Source: Clostridia bacterium | GTDB lineage: Bacteria > Bacillota > Clostridia > Oscillospirales > CAG-382 | Reading direction: 5' to 3' | Assembly (NCBI GenBank): GCA_017381715.1 | Contig: JAFOBR010000093.1 | Location: 1-56,791, forward strand | Length of the DNA: 56,791 bases | Part shown: piece after piece, positions 16,334 through 25,334 of the stretch | Layout: each line of letters begins with the position of its first letter | Position numbering within the stretch: the stretch's first letter is position 1 | Translations under genes and position numbers: made by a program | Notes under the pieces: generated by a model | Databases searched by the model: none | Told to the model about the DNA's origin: nothing | Seen by the model: only the letters and a program-made list of their open reading frames with translations

Positions 16334-17743
16334 TTATTTTACTTCGTGAATATTTACGTGATACTTAGCGTCTGCTACGTTAGCAAGAGCTGCTGCTACC
16401 TTGTCGCCTTCATTTCTCTTTTCAAAGAACTTGGTTGCAACCTGATCAAACAGCGCATAAGAAAGAACGTCTTCTTCCTGCTTAGCGTACTGAGCACACT
16501 TTTCACGGAGTGTGTCAAGCTCGGGCTTGAGGTTATCGGCGGGACGGCAAGTGATTGCGGGTTCATCACCGATAATCTTCTTTCTGAATTCGGGATCGAT
16601 CTCAACGGGAGTTCTACCGTAATCACCGCGTACAACGCCCTTGAATTCCTTAGTAACGGTCTTGTAACGTTCGCCCATAAGAACATTAAATACTGCCTGA
16701 GTACCAACGATCTGAGAAGTGGGAGTTACGAGAGGAACCTGACCTGCGTCAGCACGTACTCTGGGAACTTCTTCAAGAACCTCCTGAAGCTTGTCTGCCT
16801 TGCCTGCCTGCTTAAGCTGAGAAAGAAGGTTGGAAAGCATACCGCCGGGTACCTGATAAATAAGACCGTTAACGTTGACCTTCATCATCTTGGGATCAAG
16901 CTGACCGGTAGCAAGATACTTTTCACGAAGAGTGTTGAAGTAATCAGCCGCTTCGTTGATCTTACCGAGATCGAGACCGGTATCAAAAGGAGTTCCCTGG
17001 AAGGTTGCTACGATAGGCTCCGTAGGAGGCTGAGAAGTACCGCCTGCGAGAGGAGAAAGTGCAGTATCAACTACATCTACCCCAGCCTCAACTGCCTTCA
17101 TAATGGTCATAGAAGCGATACCTGCGGTATAGTGGGTATGAAGCTGAACGGGAATGTTACAGATAGACTTGATAGCGGTTACGAGATCATATGCATCGTA
17201 AGGCTTGAGAAGACCTGCCATATCCTTGATACAAATGGAATCTGCACCCATTTCTTCAAGAGTCTTTGCATATTTTGCAAAGTATTCGTTGGTGAATATT
17301 TCACCGGTGGTATAAGAAAGACAAGCCTGAACGTGTCCGCCCTCTTTCTTGGTAGCGTTAATAGCGGTCTTAAGGTTTCTGGGGTCGTTAAGTGCGTCAA
17401 AAATTCTGCTTATATCGATACCGTTTGCGATAGACTTCTGTACGAAGTATTCAACAACGTCATCTGCATAATGTCTGTAACCGAGAATGTTCTGACCGCG
17501 GAAAAGCATCTGGAGTTTGGTGTTCTTAACGTGAGAACGGATGGTGCGGAGTCTTTCCCAAGGATCTTCGTTCAAGAAACGAAGGCAAGAGTCAAATGTA
17601 GCGCCGCCCCAAGCTTCGAGAGAGTGATAACCAACCTGATCAAGAATCTCCAATGCAGGAAGCATTTCTTCGGTGGTCATTCTGGTAGCTATAAGAGACT
17701 AGTGAGAGTCACGAAGAATTGTTTCAGTTATTTTAAGTGCCAT
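16334..17743 (-). CDS. oadA: Oxaloacetate decarboxylase alpha subunit (carboxyltransferase) with in-frame TAG
   Basis: 470 codons from ATG 17743 (GGAGG 8 nt upstream). The frame reads MALKITETILRDSH, then TAG at 17701-17699, then SLIATRMTTEEMLPALE and an intact carboxyltransferase and PYC/OADA domain to TAA. The family motif here is RDxHQSLxATR: TAG replaces the invariant Gln, and the preceding Asp is a metal ligand. Restarting at the ATG of MTTEEM would lose that site. OadA moves CO2 from oxaloacetate to the biotin carrier; biotin sits on a separate protein, so no C-terminal biotin domain is expected. Mutation, base error or TAG decoding are all possible. Confidence 0.88.
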
Positions 17744-17758
17744 ATTAAATACCTCCGA

Positions 17759-18973
17759 TTATCTGAAAATAGTGAGGAAAACGCCGGCTGCAACCGCAGA
17801 ACCGATAACGCCGGATACGTTGGGACCCATTGCGTGCATAAGAAGGAAGTTGGAAGGATTTGCCTTCTGACCAACGGTCTGGGAAACACGCGCTGCCATA
17901 GGTACAGCAGAAACGCCTGCAGAACCGATAAGAGGATTGATCTTTCCGCCGGTAGCAAGATACATAATCTTTCCGAAAACTACGCCTGCAGCGGTAGCAA
18001 AGGCAAATGCACAAAGACCAAGAACGAGAATGCCGAGAGGGCTGGTGAGAATAGTAGCGGGATTATTGAAATCCAAAGAACCGAAGAATGCATCTGCAGT
18101 AGCGGTTGCACCAACGGAAACGCCGAGAAGAATGGTAACTATGTTACAAAGTTCATTCTGCATAGTTTTTGCAATTCTATCTACAACACCGCTAACCTTT
18201 GCAAGGTTACCGAGCATAAGAGAACCGATAAGGGGTGTAGCATCGGGAAGAATCATACAAATAACCAAGCAGGTAACAACAGGGAACAAAACTTCTTCTG
18301 TCTTGGAAACGGGACGAAGCTGCTCCATCTTTACAGAGCGTTCCTTTTTAGTAGTGAGCATCTTCATAATGGGAGGCTGGATAAGAGGAACCAACGCCAT
18401 ATAGGAGTATGCTGCAACCGCGATAGCGCCGAGAAGTTGAGGAGCCAGATCCTTGGTAACAAGAATTGCGGTAGGACCGTCTGCACCGCCGATAATACCG
18501 ATAGCGGCAGCTTCAAGAGAAGAGAAGCCGAGAAGCATTGCGCCTATAAAAGCTGCAAAAACACCGAACTGTGCAGCAGCACCGAGAAGCAAGCTCTTGG
18601 GGTTAGCAATAAGAGGTTTGAAATCGGTCATTGCGCCTACGCCCATAAAGATAAGACAAGGATAAATGCCGAGCTTTACGCCAAGGTAAAGGTAATCAAG
18701 CAAACCGCCGTGTGCGGCAAGTTCTGCCCAATTGATATTGGCGCTGGATTCCTGAACGAAATAATTCATGTGGAAAATTTCGCCAACAGGTATATTTGTA
18801 AGGAACATACCAAAAGCTATAGGGAGCAGAAGCAAAGGCTCAAACTTAAACTTAACAGCAAGAACCAAAAGAACAAAGGAAATAGCAATCATTATAATAT
18901 TGCCCACTTTGAAATTCTCTACTCCGAACGCAGATGAATTCAGTATGCCCAAGATGGTTTCAACTATAAACAT
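17759..18973 (-). CDS. oadB: Na+-pumping decarboxylase beta subunit
   Basis: 404 residues, around ten membrane helices. [21 protein letters not shown] in the middle contains the conserved Asp region for Na+ coupling, and [21 protein letters not shown] the second conserved membrane segment. It decarboxylates carboxybiotin and exports Na+. ATG 18973 follows GGAG. It lies between the biotin carrier and oadA; the oadA start is 16 bp after its stop. Confidence 0.93.
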   Translation of the reverse strand: MFIVETILGILNSSAFGVENFKVGNIIMIAISFVLLVLAVKFKFEPLLLLPIAFGMFLTNIPVGEIFHMNYFVQESSANINWAELAAHGGLLDYLYLGVKLGIYPCLIFMGVGAMTDFKPLIANPKSLLLGAAAQFGVFAAFIGAMLLGFSSLEAAAIGIIGGADGPTAILVTKDLAPQLLGAIAVAAYSYMALVPLIQPPIMKMLTTKKERSVKMEQLRPVSKTEEVLFPVVTCLVICMILPDATPLIGSLMLGNLAKVSGVVDRIAKTMQNELCNIVTILLGVSVGATATADAFFGSLDFNNPATILTSPLGILVLGLCAFAFATAAGVVFGKIMYLATGGKINPLIGSAGVSAVPMAARVSQTVGQKANPSNFLLMHAMGPNVSGVIGSAVAAGVFLTIFR

Positions 18974-19009
18974 CTGTCAATCTCCTTAAAACAAAACTTA
19001 AGCGGTAAA

Positions 19010-19420
19010 TTAACCGATAACGTAAAGAAGATCGCCGGAATTAACGGTTGCGCCTTCGCTAACGGAAACGGAAGCAACGGTACCGTCTACGGGAGCAACG
19101 ATATCGTTTTCCATCTTCATAGCTTCGATAACACAGAGAACGTCGCCGGACTTAACAGCCTGGCCTGCTTTTGCAACAACCTTAAGAACGGTGCCGGGCA
19201 GAGGAGAAGTAACCTTTTCTCCGCCTGCTGCGGGAGCGGGTGCTGCTGCGGGAGCGGGTGCTGCTGCAGGAGCGGGAGCTGCTGCGGGTGCAGGAGCTGC
19301 TGCGGGAGCGGGAGCTGCTGCGGGAGCTGCCTTGGGAGTGTATACTTCGTTGGGATTAGCGTCCTCAACGACTACTTCATATTTGTTACCGTTTACGGTG
19401 ATAATGTACTTTTTAGCCAT
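19010..19420 (-). CDS. Biotin carrier protein of the decarboxylase
   Basis: 136 residues: a short N-terminal strand domain (MAKKYIITVNGNKYEVVVE), a flexible Ala-Pro linker (about residues 31-65) and a biotinyl domain with EAMKMEND, Lys102 being the biotinylation site. It carries carboxybiotin from OadA to OadB. It is equivalent to the gcdC/mmdC-type subunit, so glutaconyl- or methylmalonyl-CoA decarboxylase is excluded only by the OadA-type carboxyltransferase next to it. Confidence 0.9.
   Translation of the reverse strand: MAKKYIITVNGNKYEVVVEDANPNEVYTPKAAPAAAPAPAAAPAPAAAPAPAAAPAPAAAPAPAAGGEKVTSPLPGTVLKVVAKAGQAVKSGDVLCVIEAMKMENDIVAPVDGTVASVSVSEGATVNSGDLLYVIG
19220..19330 (-). repeat. 18-bp tandem repeat coding the Ala-Pro linker
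   Basis: About six near-identical 18-bp units (plus-strand form GCTGCTGCGGGAGCGGGT) encode AAPAPA repeats. Such arrays change length readily by slippage, so linker length may vary between strains. Confidence 0.8.
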
Positions 19421-19434
19421 TTTAAAAACTCTCC

Positions 19435-19935
19435 TTAATCAATTTGTGTAATGGAAATAACATTAAACGCACATTCGCTTTCGCCTCTTGCAGCTGCGAT
19501 GGCGGCAGTAGCGACAGCAACAACCTCTTCCTCATTGTTGGTTGCGGCCGGAGCGGCAACAACAGAAGGAGAAACGGGTGCGGGTGCGGGTGCGGATTCT
19601 TTAACAGAAGCAGCCTTTTTGGACTTTGCTCCGAATATCCACTGGAAAACGTAAAGAACTATCATAAGCACAATGAGTACTGCGAATACTACGAGCATGC
19701 CTACCAAAGTTACTTTTCCTCCGTGAGCGAGTCTTTCCATGAAAGTACCTTCGCCGTTTTCGATAATTTCGAAAATGGTTTCACCGTTATTTTCTGTTAC
19801 GGCGGAATTTTCTGTCATGGATTCTTCTTGTGAAACATCCTCGGAGCCCTCTGCAAACGCAACAACCGAAGTCATGCAGATTACCATAACGAGAGCGATA
19901 AGAACGCACACAAGTCTTTTGCAATTGAATGACAA
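19435..19935 (-). CDS. oadG: Na+-pumping decarboxylase gamma subunit (OadG family)
   Basis: 166 residues: an N-terminal signal-like segment (CKRLVCVLIALVMVICMTSV), a short acidic region, one membrane helix (VTLVGMLVVFAVLIVLMIVL, about residues 75-95), a charged/Ala-Pro stretch and the terminal AVATAAIAAARGE typical of OadG. It anchors and assembles the complex. The start appears to be TTG 19935 with only a weak GGAAGGGAAG site upstream. First gene of the oadG-carrier-oadB-oadA operon. Confidence 0.8.
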   Translation of the reverse strand: MSFNCKRLVCVLIALVMVICMTSVVAFAEGSEDVSQEESMTENSAVTENNGETIFEIIENGEGTFMERLAHGGKVTLVGMLVVFAVLIVLMIVLYVFQWIFGAKSKKAASVKESAPAPAPVSPSVVAAPAATNNEEEVVAVATAAIAAARGESECAFNVISITQID

Positions 19936-20007
19936 GATACGTACACTTCCCTTCCGGACAGAACGGCATTTCTCTTTCCCATTCTATCCCATTTTATTTA
20001 CGGTTTT

Positions 20008-20036
20008 ATAATACACCAAATAAGATTAAAAATCAA
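20008..20036 (-). promoter_or_regulatory. Promoter of the oad operon
   Basis: Minus-strand TTGATT (20031-20036), 17-bp spacer, TATTAT (20008-20013). Confidence 0.65.
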
Positions 20037-20076
20037 TACAAAATTTACAATATATTGTATTTTTTGTAAAAACCAC

Positions 20077-20105
20077 TTGTCTAAAACCAAAAGATATGGT
20101 AATAT
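20077..20105 (+). promoter_or_regulatory. Promoter of hpt
   Basis: TTGTCT (20077-20082), 17-bp spacer, TAATAT (20100-20105). Confidence 0.6.
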
Positions 20106-20137
20106 ATTGTAAAATATTCACAAGGCGGTAATTTACG

Positions 20138-20683
20138 ATGCACGAGCTTGAGCGAAATATAGACCACGTGCTCCTTTCCGAAGAGCAAATCCAGAAAAGA
20201 GTACGCGAATTGGCAGAACAAATTTCAAAAGATTATGCCGACAAACAGTTGCTTCTTGTCGGTATTCTCAAAGGCTCCATGCCCTTTATGGCAGACCTTA
20301 TGCGTTATCTCACCATAAACGCAAAAATAGACTTTATGAGCGTTTCTTCATACGGTAACGGCACGGTATCCAGCGGTCAAGTACGCATTATTCTCGATCT
20401 TAATAAGCCTATCGAGAATTACGATCTGCTTATCGTTGAAGATATTCTGGATAGCGGCGCAACTCTCGCTTACATAAGAGAGTGGCTTTCCATAAGAAAA
20501 CCACGTTCCTTCAAGATCGCTACCCTTTTGGACAAGCCCGAGCGCAGAAAGGCGGACATTGCCGCCGATTACAGCGGTTTTGAAATACCCGACGGATTTG
20601 TTGTCGGATACGGTCTGGATTACGCAGAGGATTACCGTAATCTCCCCTATATCGGCATATTGAAGAGAGAAGTTTACGAATAA
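20138..20683 (+). CDS. hpt: Hypoxanthine phosphoribosyltransferase
   Basis: 181 residues, normal length. LLVGILKGSMPFMADL is the pyrophosphate loop, MSVSSYGNGT the flexible loop, LLIVEDILDSGATL the PRPP-binding motif, and DGFVVGYGLDYAEDYRNLPYIG the base-binding end. It salvages hypoxanthine and guanine to IMP and GMP. AAGGCGG precedes the ATG. Here it stands alone, not joined to tilS or ftsH as in many Firmicutes, although ftsH lies elsewhere in the window. Confidence 0.93.
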   Translation: MHELERNIDHVLLSEEQIQKRVRELAEQISKDYADKQLLLVGILKGSMPFMADLMRYLTINAKIDFMSVSSYGNGTVSSGQVRIILDLNKPIENYDLLIVEDILDSGATLAYIREWLSIRKPRSFKIATLLDKPERRKADIAADYSGFEIPDGFVVGYGLDYAEDYRNLPYIGILKREVYE

Positions 20684-20701
20684 TAAATAGCGAAAAAAAT
20701 T

Positions 20702-20737
20702 ACAGCACGGTTCTTTATAGTCCCGTGCTGTTTTTAT
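20702..20737. terminator. Terminator shared by hpt and the convergent gene
   Basis: ACAGCACGG (20702-20710) pairs with CCGTGCTGT (20723-20731), followed by a T run; the A run before it suits the opposite strand. Confidence 0.8.
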
Positions 20738-21750
20738 TATTCAATTAGCTCGGTAAGGCTGCCGTCTTTGGAGATGCGGAAAACGCCTTTGGAGTTCACA
20801 CCAACCAAAAAGTCATCGCCGTATAAATACAATTGATAAAAGGTTTCATCACTTATTTTTTCTTTTTGCATTGTTGATAGGTCGATCATCCACAATCCGT
20901 TGGATTCGCATTCGGCTGTTGATATCAGAGAGCCGTTATAATTTAATGCTCTATATGATACGAAGGCAAACTCATTGTTCAAAACGCATACAACATCATC
21001 CACAGCAGTTCGGTCGGACATTCTGATTATGACGGTTTCTTTGGTATCAAGGTCATATAACGCTAAAACGCTTCCGTCTTCATATGTTATGTAAGCCAAG
21101 GTTTCGCCGGCTACCATCAAATAAAACGGATAAGATGATACGTTGAATTCTCTGTTATCAATAATAACGCCATTATCAAAAACAGTAAGAGTTTCATTTG
21201 AAGTTGCACTTTCGGACAAAACATATACTCGATCATCGCTTGCACAAAAACTTATCACGAAGTCTGCTTCTATCAGCTTTGTATAGGAATTTGTTTCAGG
21301 GTCAAACGAGTACAAACAATCGTAATCGTCATTTTCTGATGAATATAAAATACTGTCATCAAGAACCATAAACGCTGTAACGTTTTCTGCAACAGTATGT
21401 GATTCGTTATTTTCATCCGTTACTATTAATTCGCCGAAACGGAGGTAAACGATGCCGTCTTTATATAATTGAAAACTATAATTACCCCACCACCGCTCGG
21501 ATACCGCACCGGAGTCATCTACAACAGTTAAAGTATTTCCGTTGCGCCAAGCAAATTTTCCGTATCTGTAATCAAGCGTGTTATTGCCGACCACGTAGTT
21601 GTTGTAGTTAACACCAATATCGCTTTCGGGCGTGAACGTCAAATCGCCCGTATCGAAAAATATTTTTTTGACGGCAACCGCGCCAACAATCAAGAGCAGA
21701 ACACATATACATACAGCCGAAGTCAATATAATACTTTTGCGTTTTTTCAA
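20737..21750 (-). CDS. Membrane-anchored extracytoplasmic protein, possible beta-propeller
   Basis: 337 residues. MKKRKSIILTSAVCICVLLLIVGAVAV is a signal anchor; there is no lipobox Cys. The rest is a series of short strand repeats of the form V-x-D-x-G-x-I or LYDLDTKETVII, compatible with a beta-propeller of the DUF5050 type, but no specific family is certain. It has its own promoter and shares a terminator with hpt. Function unknown. Confidence 0.7.
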   Translation of the reverse strand: MKKRKSIILTSAVCICVLLLIVGAVAVKKIFFDTGDLTFTPESDIGVNYNNYVVGNNTLDYRYGKFAWRNGNTLTVVDDSGAVSERWWGNYSFQLYKDGIVYLRFGELIVTDENNESHTVAENVTAFMVLDDSILYSSENDDYDCLYSFDPETNSYTKLIEADFVISFCASDDRVYVLSESATSNETLTVFDNGVIIDNREFNVSSYPFYLMVAGETLAYITYEDGSVLALYDLDTKETVIIRMSDRTAVDDVVCVLNNEFAFVSYRALNYNGSLISTAECESNGLWMIDLSTMQKEKISDETFYQLYLYGDDFLVGVNSKGVFRISKDGSLTELIE

Positions 21751-21829
21751 GATAACTCCATCCTTTCCGTATAATCAAAAAATGATTTGCCATAATAACA
21801 TTATTTTGTAATACGATGATCACGCATTT

Positions 21830-21858
21830 ACTCTAACACATTAAACACATTTTGTCAA
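21830..21858 (-). promoter_or_regulatory. Promoter of the 20737-21750 gene
   Basis: Minus-strand TTGACA (21853-21858), 17-bp spacer, TAGAGT (21830-21835). Confidence 0.65.
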
Positions 21859-21932
21859 CAGTTTTCGTTCAATGACAAAATCATCGCTTCACGAAAAAAG
21901 CAGATATCGGGCAAGGCTTCAAAACATTCTTT

Positions 21933-21961
21933 TTGACAAATACGGATAAATATGATATGAT
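21933..21961 (+). promoter_or_regulatory. Promoter of the ABC-F gene
   Basis: TTGACA (21933-21938), 17-bp spacer, TATGAT (21956-21961). Confidence 0.8.
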
Positions 21962-22015
21962 ACTTTCGTTCGGTTTGATTGCGAATAAAAAGTGTGAAAT
22001 TTTCAGGAGATACTC

Positions 22016-23926
22016 ATGGCTGTTCTTGATGTCAGAGATATTAAATTATCATACGGAATTATTGATATATTGACTTCCGTTTCTTTTACGGTCAATAAAG
22101 GAGATAAAATAGGCGTTGCGGGCGTTAACGGAGCAGGAAAAACATCTTTATTTTCCATTATCTGCGGTACCCTCACCCCTACTTCGGGAAACGTATATAT
22201 TTCAAAAGATACCAGTGTCGGAATTTTAAAGCAGCAGAGCGAAAACGATTTTGCAGACGAAACTATTTTTCAGGTTGCATTATCTGCTTTTTCCGATCTT
22301 TCCGAAATGGAAGCGAGACTCGATGTGCTAACATCGGAATTGCATTCCGGAAAAGAACATGTTATAAAAGAGTTCACTGCATTATCAGATGTTTTCTCTT
22401 CCCGCGGCGGATACGATTATAAACAGCGGACAACCGCTATGCTCAACCGTTTCGGTTTCAGCGGAGATGATTTATCCCGACCCGCAAGATTGCTTAGCGG
22501 CGGACAGAAAACAAGATTGAATTTAGTTACCCTGCTCTTGCGTGAGCCGGACCTCATTTTACTGGACGAGCCTACGAACCACCTTGACATTTCCGCTATA
22601 GAATGGCTGGAAGGTTTTGTTAAGCAATCTAAAAAAACCTTTCTCATTGTTTCCCACGACAGATATTTTCTTGACCGTGTAACAAACCGTACTTTGGAGC
22701 TTGAAAACGGTGCTTCCGCTATTTTTGACGGGTCATATTCCCTATTCCGCCAAAAAAAAGACAAACTGCGCGAAGACCAAATGAAGGCCTACCTTTTACA
22801 ACAAAAGGAAATAAAACGTCTTGAGGCGTTCATTGAACAGCAACGGCGCTGGAACAGAGAGAAAAATATAATTGCCGCAGAAAGCAGACAAAAAGCCATT
22901 GACAGAATGGTTAAGGTAGAACGTCCTCAGGATAAACCCAAATCCATAAAATTCTCTTTGTCTTCCACAAACACAAAAAGCTTTGATGTTCTGTCTGTAA
23001 GAGGTCTTTCGAAAAGCTTTCCCGGTCACAAACTGTTTAATGACCTGTCTTTTGAAGTAAAATACGGTGACAGATTGTTCGTGCTGGGTGAAAACGGTAC
23101 CGGAAAATCAACACTTATCAAAATCCTTACCGGCAGAGAATATTCCGATTCCGGCGTATTTGAGCTCGGTTATAATCAAAAGATAGGATATTACGATCAG
23201 GAACAGCAGCTTTTGGACGAATCCTCCACGGTACTCGAAGAATTGTGGAGCGAATATACCAATCTTACCGCAACGCAAGTCAGAACAGAACTTGCAAAAT
23301 TCGGTTTTATCGGAGATGACGTTTTCAAAAGTGTTTCCGTGTTGAGCGGCGGAGAAAAAGCCAGACTTTCTATCTGTAAAATGATAATGACCGGTGTTTC
23401 CCTGCTGATACTTGACGAGCCCACAAACCATCTTGATATGGCTTCAAAGGAAATGCTGGAAAATGCTTTGCGAGAATATGACGGAACAGTTATTGCGGTT
23501 TCGCACGACAGATATTTTATTTCCGCTTTGGCAACAAGAATATTGGAGCTGACCACCTGCAACGGATATTCCTTCCATAAATGCGGTTACGATAAATATA
23601 TCGAAGGAAAGAACTCACTCTCCGATATGGTCGGAAAAGCTTCTTCCGTCGCTTTTGCGACAGAAAGCAAACAAAATTACGAACAAGTTAAAAAGGATAA
23701 GAACAGAAAGCGTGCGATTGAAAGACGTCTTTCCCAGCTTGAAAAACGTTCAGAGGAAATCGAACTAGAGCTTGACGAATTATCAAAAAAAGAACAAGAC
23801 AATTCCACGAACTACGAATTGCTGGCATCACTTTACGAAACCAAAACTTCTCTTGAAGATGAACAACTCTCAATTATGGAAGAGCAATTTTCACTTGAAG
23901 AAGAATATAAGAATTTCGCAGAATAA
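22016..23926 (+). CDS. ABC-F family ATPase (ribosome-associated)
   Basis: 636 residues with two ABC domains and no membrane part: Walker A GVNGAGKTS and GENGTGKST, signatures LSGGQKTRLNL and LSGGEKARLSI, Walker B LILLDEPTNHLD and LLILDEPTNHLD. The arm linker between domains is charged and helical (about residues 240-300), and the C-terminus is a coiled coil (about 560-636), as in the Uup/YdiF-like group. ABC-F proteins act at the ribosomal E site; whether this one gives antibiotic protection or has a housekeeping role cannot be told. CAGGAG precedes the ATG. Confidence 0.9.
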   Translation: MAVLDVRDIKLSYGIIDILTSVSFTVNKGDKIGVAGVNGAGKTSLFSIICGTLTPTSGNVYISKDTSVGILKQQSENDFADETIFQVALSAFSDLSEMEARLDVLTSELHSGKEHVIKEFTALSDVFSSRGGYDYKQRTTAMLNRFGFSGDDLSRPARLLSGGQKTRLNLVTLLLREPDLILLDEPTNHLDISAIEWLEGFVKQSKKTFLIVSHDRYFLDRVTNRTLELENGASAIFDGSYSLFRQKKDKLREDQMKAYLLQQKEIKRLEAFIEQQRRWNREKNIIAAESRQKAIDRMVKVERPQDKPKSIKFSLSSTNTKSFDVLSVRGLSKSFPGHKLFNDLSFEVKYGDRLFVLGENGTGKSTLIKILTGREYSDSGVFELGYNQKIGYYDQEQQLLDESSTVLEELWSEYTNLTATQVRTELAKFGFIGDDVFKSVSVLSGGEKARLSICKMIMTGVSLLILDEPTNHLDMASKEMLENALREYDGTVIAVSHDRYFISALATRILELTTCNGYSFHKCGYDKYIEGKNSLSDMVGKASSVAFATESKQNYEQVKKDKNRKRAIERRLSQLEKRSEEIELELDELSKKEQDNSTNYELLASLYETKTSLEDEQLSIMEEQFSLEEEYKNFAE

Positions 23927-23981
23927 ATAATTATTCTCCTTAATATGATTATAAGGAATAAAAATATTAAGGAGAAAAGTT

Positions 23982-24461
23982 ATGTTTATTTACACTCTTA
24001 AAGCGACGAATATCAAGTTTTTTGCTGCTTTGGTGCTTTCTGCCGCAGTTCTTATTACTGTTGCAACCGTTATTCCCGAATATGATTCCGCAACCTTTGC
24101 CGCGGCCACAAGTGCAAATTATTCGGGAATAAAAACGGAAGAAGACAGAATTGAATTTTTGAAAGGCTTCGGTTACGAAGTCGACCCCACCCCAATTGAA
24201 GTTGAAGACGTGGAGATTCCCACCGAATTCGACAGCGTATATACAAAATACAACGATATTCAGCGTTCTCAAGGGTTGAATTTAAGAAAATACAGAGGAA
24301 AAACAGCCACACGCTACACATACCGCATTACTAATTACGAAAAATATGATGGCACCGTGCTGGCTTCTATTATTATTTATAAGAACAAGATCATAGCCGG
24401 CGATATATGCGGTGTGGATAACAACGGCTTTGTTCACGGATTTTCAAAGGACGGTAATTAA
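23982..24461 (+). CDS. DUF4830 domain protein, secreted or membrane-anchored
   Basis: 159 residues. One N-terminal membrane segment (FFAALVLSAAVLITVATVI) precedes a soluble domain with DRIEFLKGFGYEVDPTPIE, IPTEFDSVYTKYNDIQ, LRKYRGKTATRYTYRITNY and GDICGVDNNGFVHGF, a pattern I recall as DUF4830. Function unknown. AAGGAG precedes the ATG, and the next gene starts 3 bp after the stop, so it is coupled to the pseudouridine synthase. Confidence 0.75.
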   Translation: MFIYTLKATNIKFFAALVLSAAVLITVATVIPEYDSATFAAATSANYSGIKTEEDRIEFLKGFGYEVDPTPIEVEDVEIPTEFDSVYTKYNDIQRSQGLNLRKYRGKTATRYTYRITNYEKYDGTVLASIIIYKNKIIAGDICGVDNNGFVHGFSKDGN

Positions 24462-24464
24462 ATA

Positions 24465-25187
24465 ATGTCTGAAGTTTATAATGAAAGAATTGATAAAATA
24501 ATTTCCGCTATGGGGCTTATGTCCAGAAAAGACTGTTCCCGCGCGGCGCGAAACGGAAGAATTACAGTAAACGGTACCGTTACAAAGTTCGCCGATATAA
24601 AAATAACCAATAACGATGTTCTGTGTCTGGATGGAGAACAAATAATATATTCTAAATATATGTATGTTCTTTTGAACAAGCCGGAAGGATACGTGTGTGC
24701 CGCAGAGGACGGAAGATACCCCACCGTTTTTGAACTGCTTCCCAAAAATTATCTGAATCTTGGTTTGTTTACAGTAGGAAGATTGGATATGAACACCACG
24801 GGTGTGCTTATCATTACGAATGACGGTGAGCTTTCCCACAAGCTGTTGTCACCCAAAAACAAGGTTATAAAAACCTACCGCGCAATTACTAAGTTTCCCG
24901 TTTCGGAAGAAGACATACGTGTTGCCGCCCAGGGAATGCAACTTGATGACGGCGAAACCGCCCGTCCGGCAGAAATCACAGCAGTTGACGACCACACTTA
25001 TGATATAAAGGTATTTGAGGGTAAGTTCCATTTAATAAAGCGCATCTTCCTGGCTTTACACAATCAAGTGAGGGAGCTTGAACGAATTGATTTTGCGGGA
25101 ATAGACTGCCAAGACCTAGAAAAAGGCGAATGGAGATTTCTGGAAGAACAAGAAATTAATGTATTAAAAGAGGCTGTAACACGTTAA
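24465..25187 (+). CDS. RsuA/RluB-family pseudouridine synthase
   Basis: 240 residues. An S4 domain (about 1-60, RIDKIISAMGLMSRKDCSRAARNGRITVNG) is followed by the catalytic domain with LNKPEGYVCA and VGRLDMNTTGVLIITNDG, the latter holding the catalytic Asp. It modifies small- or large-subunit rRNA; the similarity to RsuA is general. It starts 3 bp after the DUF4830 gene without a strong site of its own. Confidence 0.85.
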   Translation: MSEVYNERIDKIISAMGLMSRKDCSRAARNGRITVNGTVTKFADIKITNNDVLCLDGEQIIYSKYMYVLLNKPEGYVCAAEDGRYPTVFELLPKNYLNLGLFTVGRLDMNTTGVLIITNDGELSHKLLSPKNKVIKTYRAITKFPVSEEDIRVAAQGMQLDDGETARPAEITAVDDHTYDIKVFEGKFHLIKRIFLALHNQVRELERIDFAGIDCQDLEKGEWRFLEEQEINVLKEAVTR

Positions 25188-25258
25188 ATGCCTATAATTT
25201 GTGTAACTATTATGCAAAATGTATAAAGCGAGGGCATAAATTTTGGGTATTTAATCAC

Positions 25259-25287
25259 TTACATATTTCATATTTTTTTGGTATTAT
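25259..25287 (+). promoter_or_regulatory. Promoter of the ugpC-type gene
   Basis: TTACAT (25259-25264), 17-bp spacer, TATTAT (25282-25287). Confidence 0.55.
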
Positions 25288-25334
25288 ATCAAAAGAAATT
25301 AAAGAGGCAAAATGCCACCCTCAGGAGGTTCTAA

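Noticed and set aside
17680..17741. Using the ATG at 17680 as the real oadA start
   Set aside because: It has no ribosome site, and the discarded 21 codons contain the conserved strand and metal-binding RDSH motif preceded by a proper GGAGG and ATG.
16346..18937. 863-codon open frame on the plus strand, antisense to oadA and oadB
   Set aside because: It follows from the strong codon bias of oadA/oadB (few TTA, CTA and TCA codons). The translation is Cys- and Asn-rich with no domain, and there is no convincing ribosome site.
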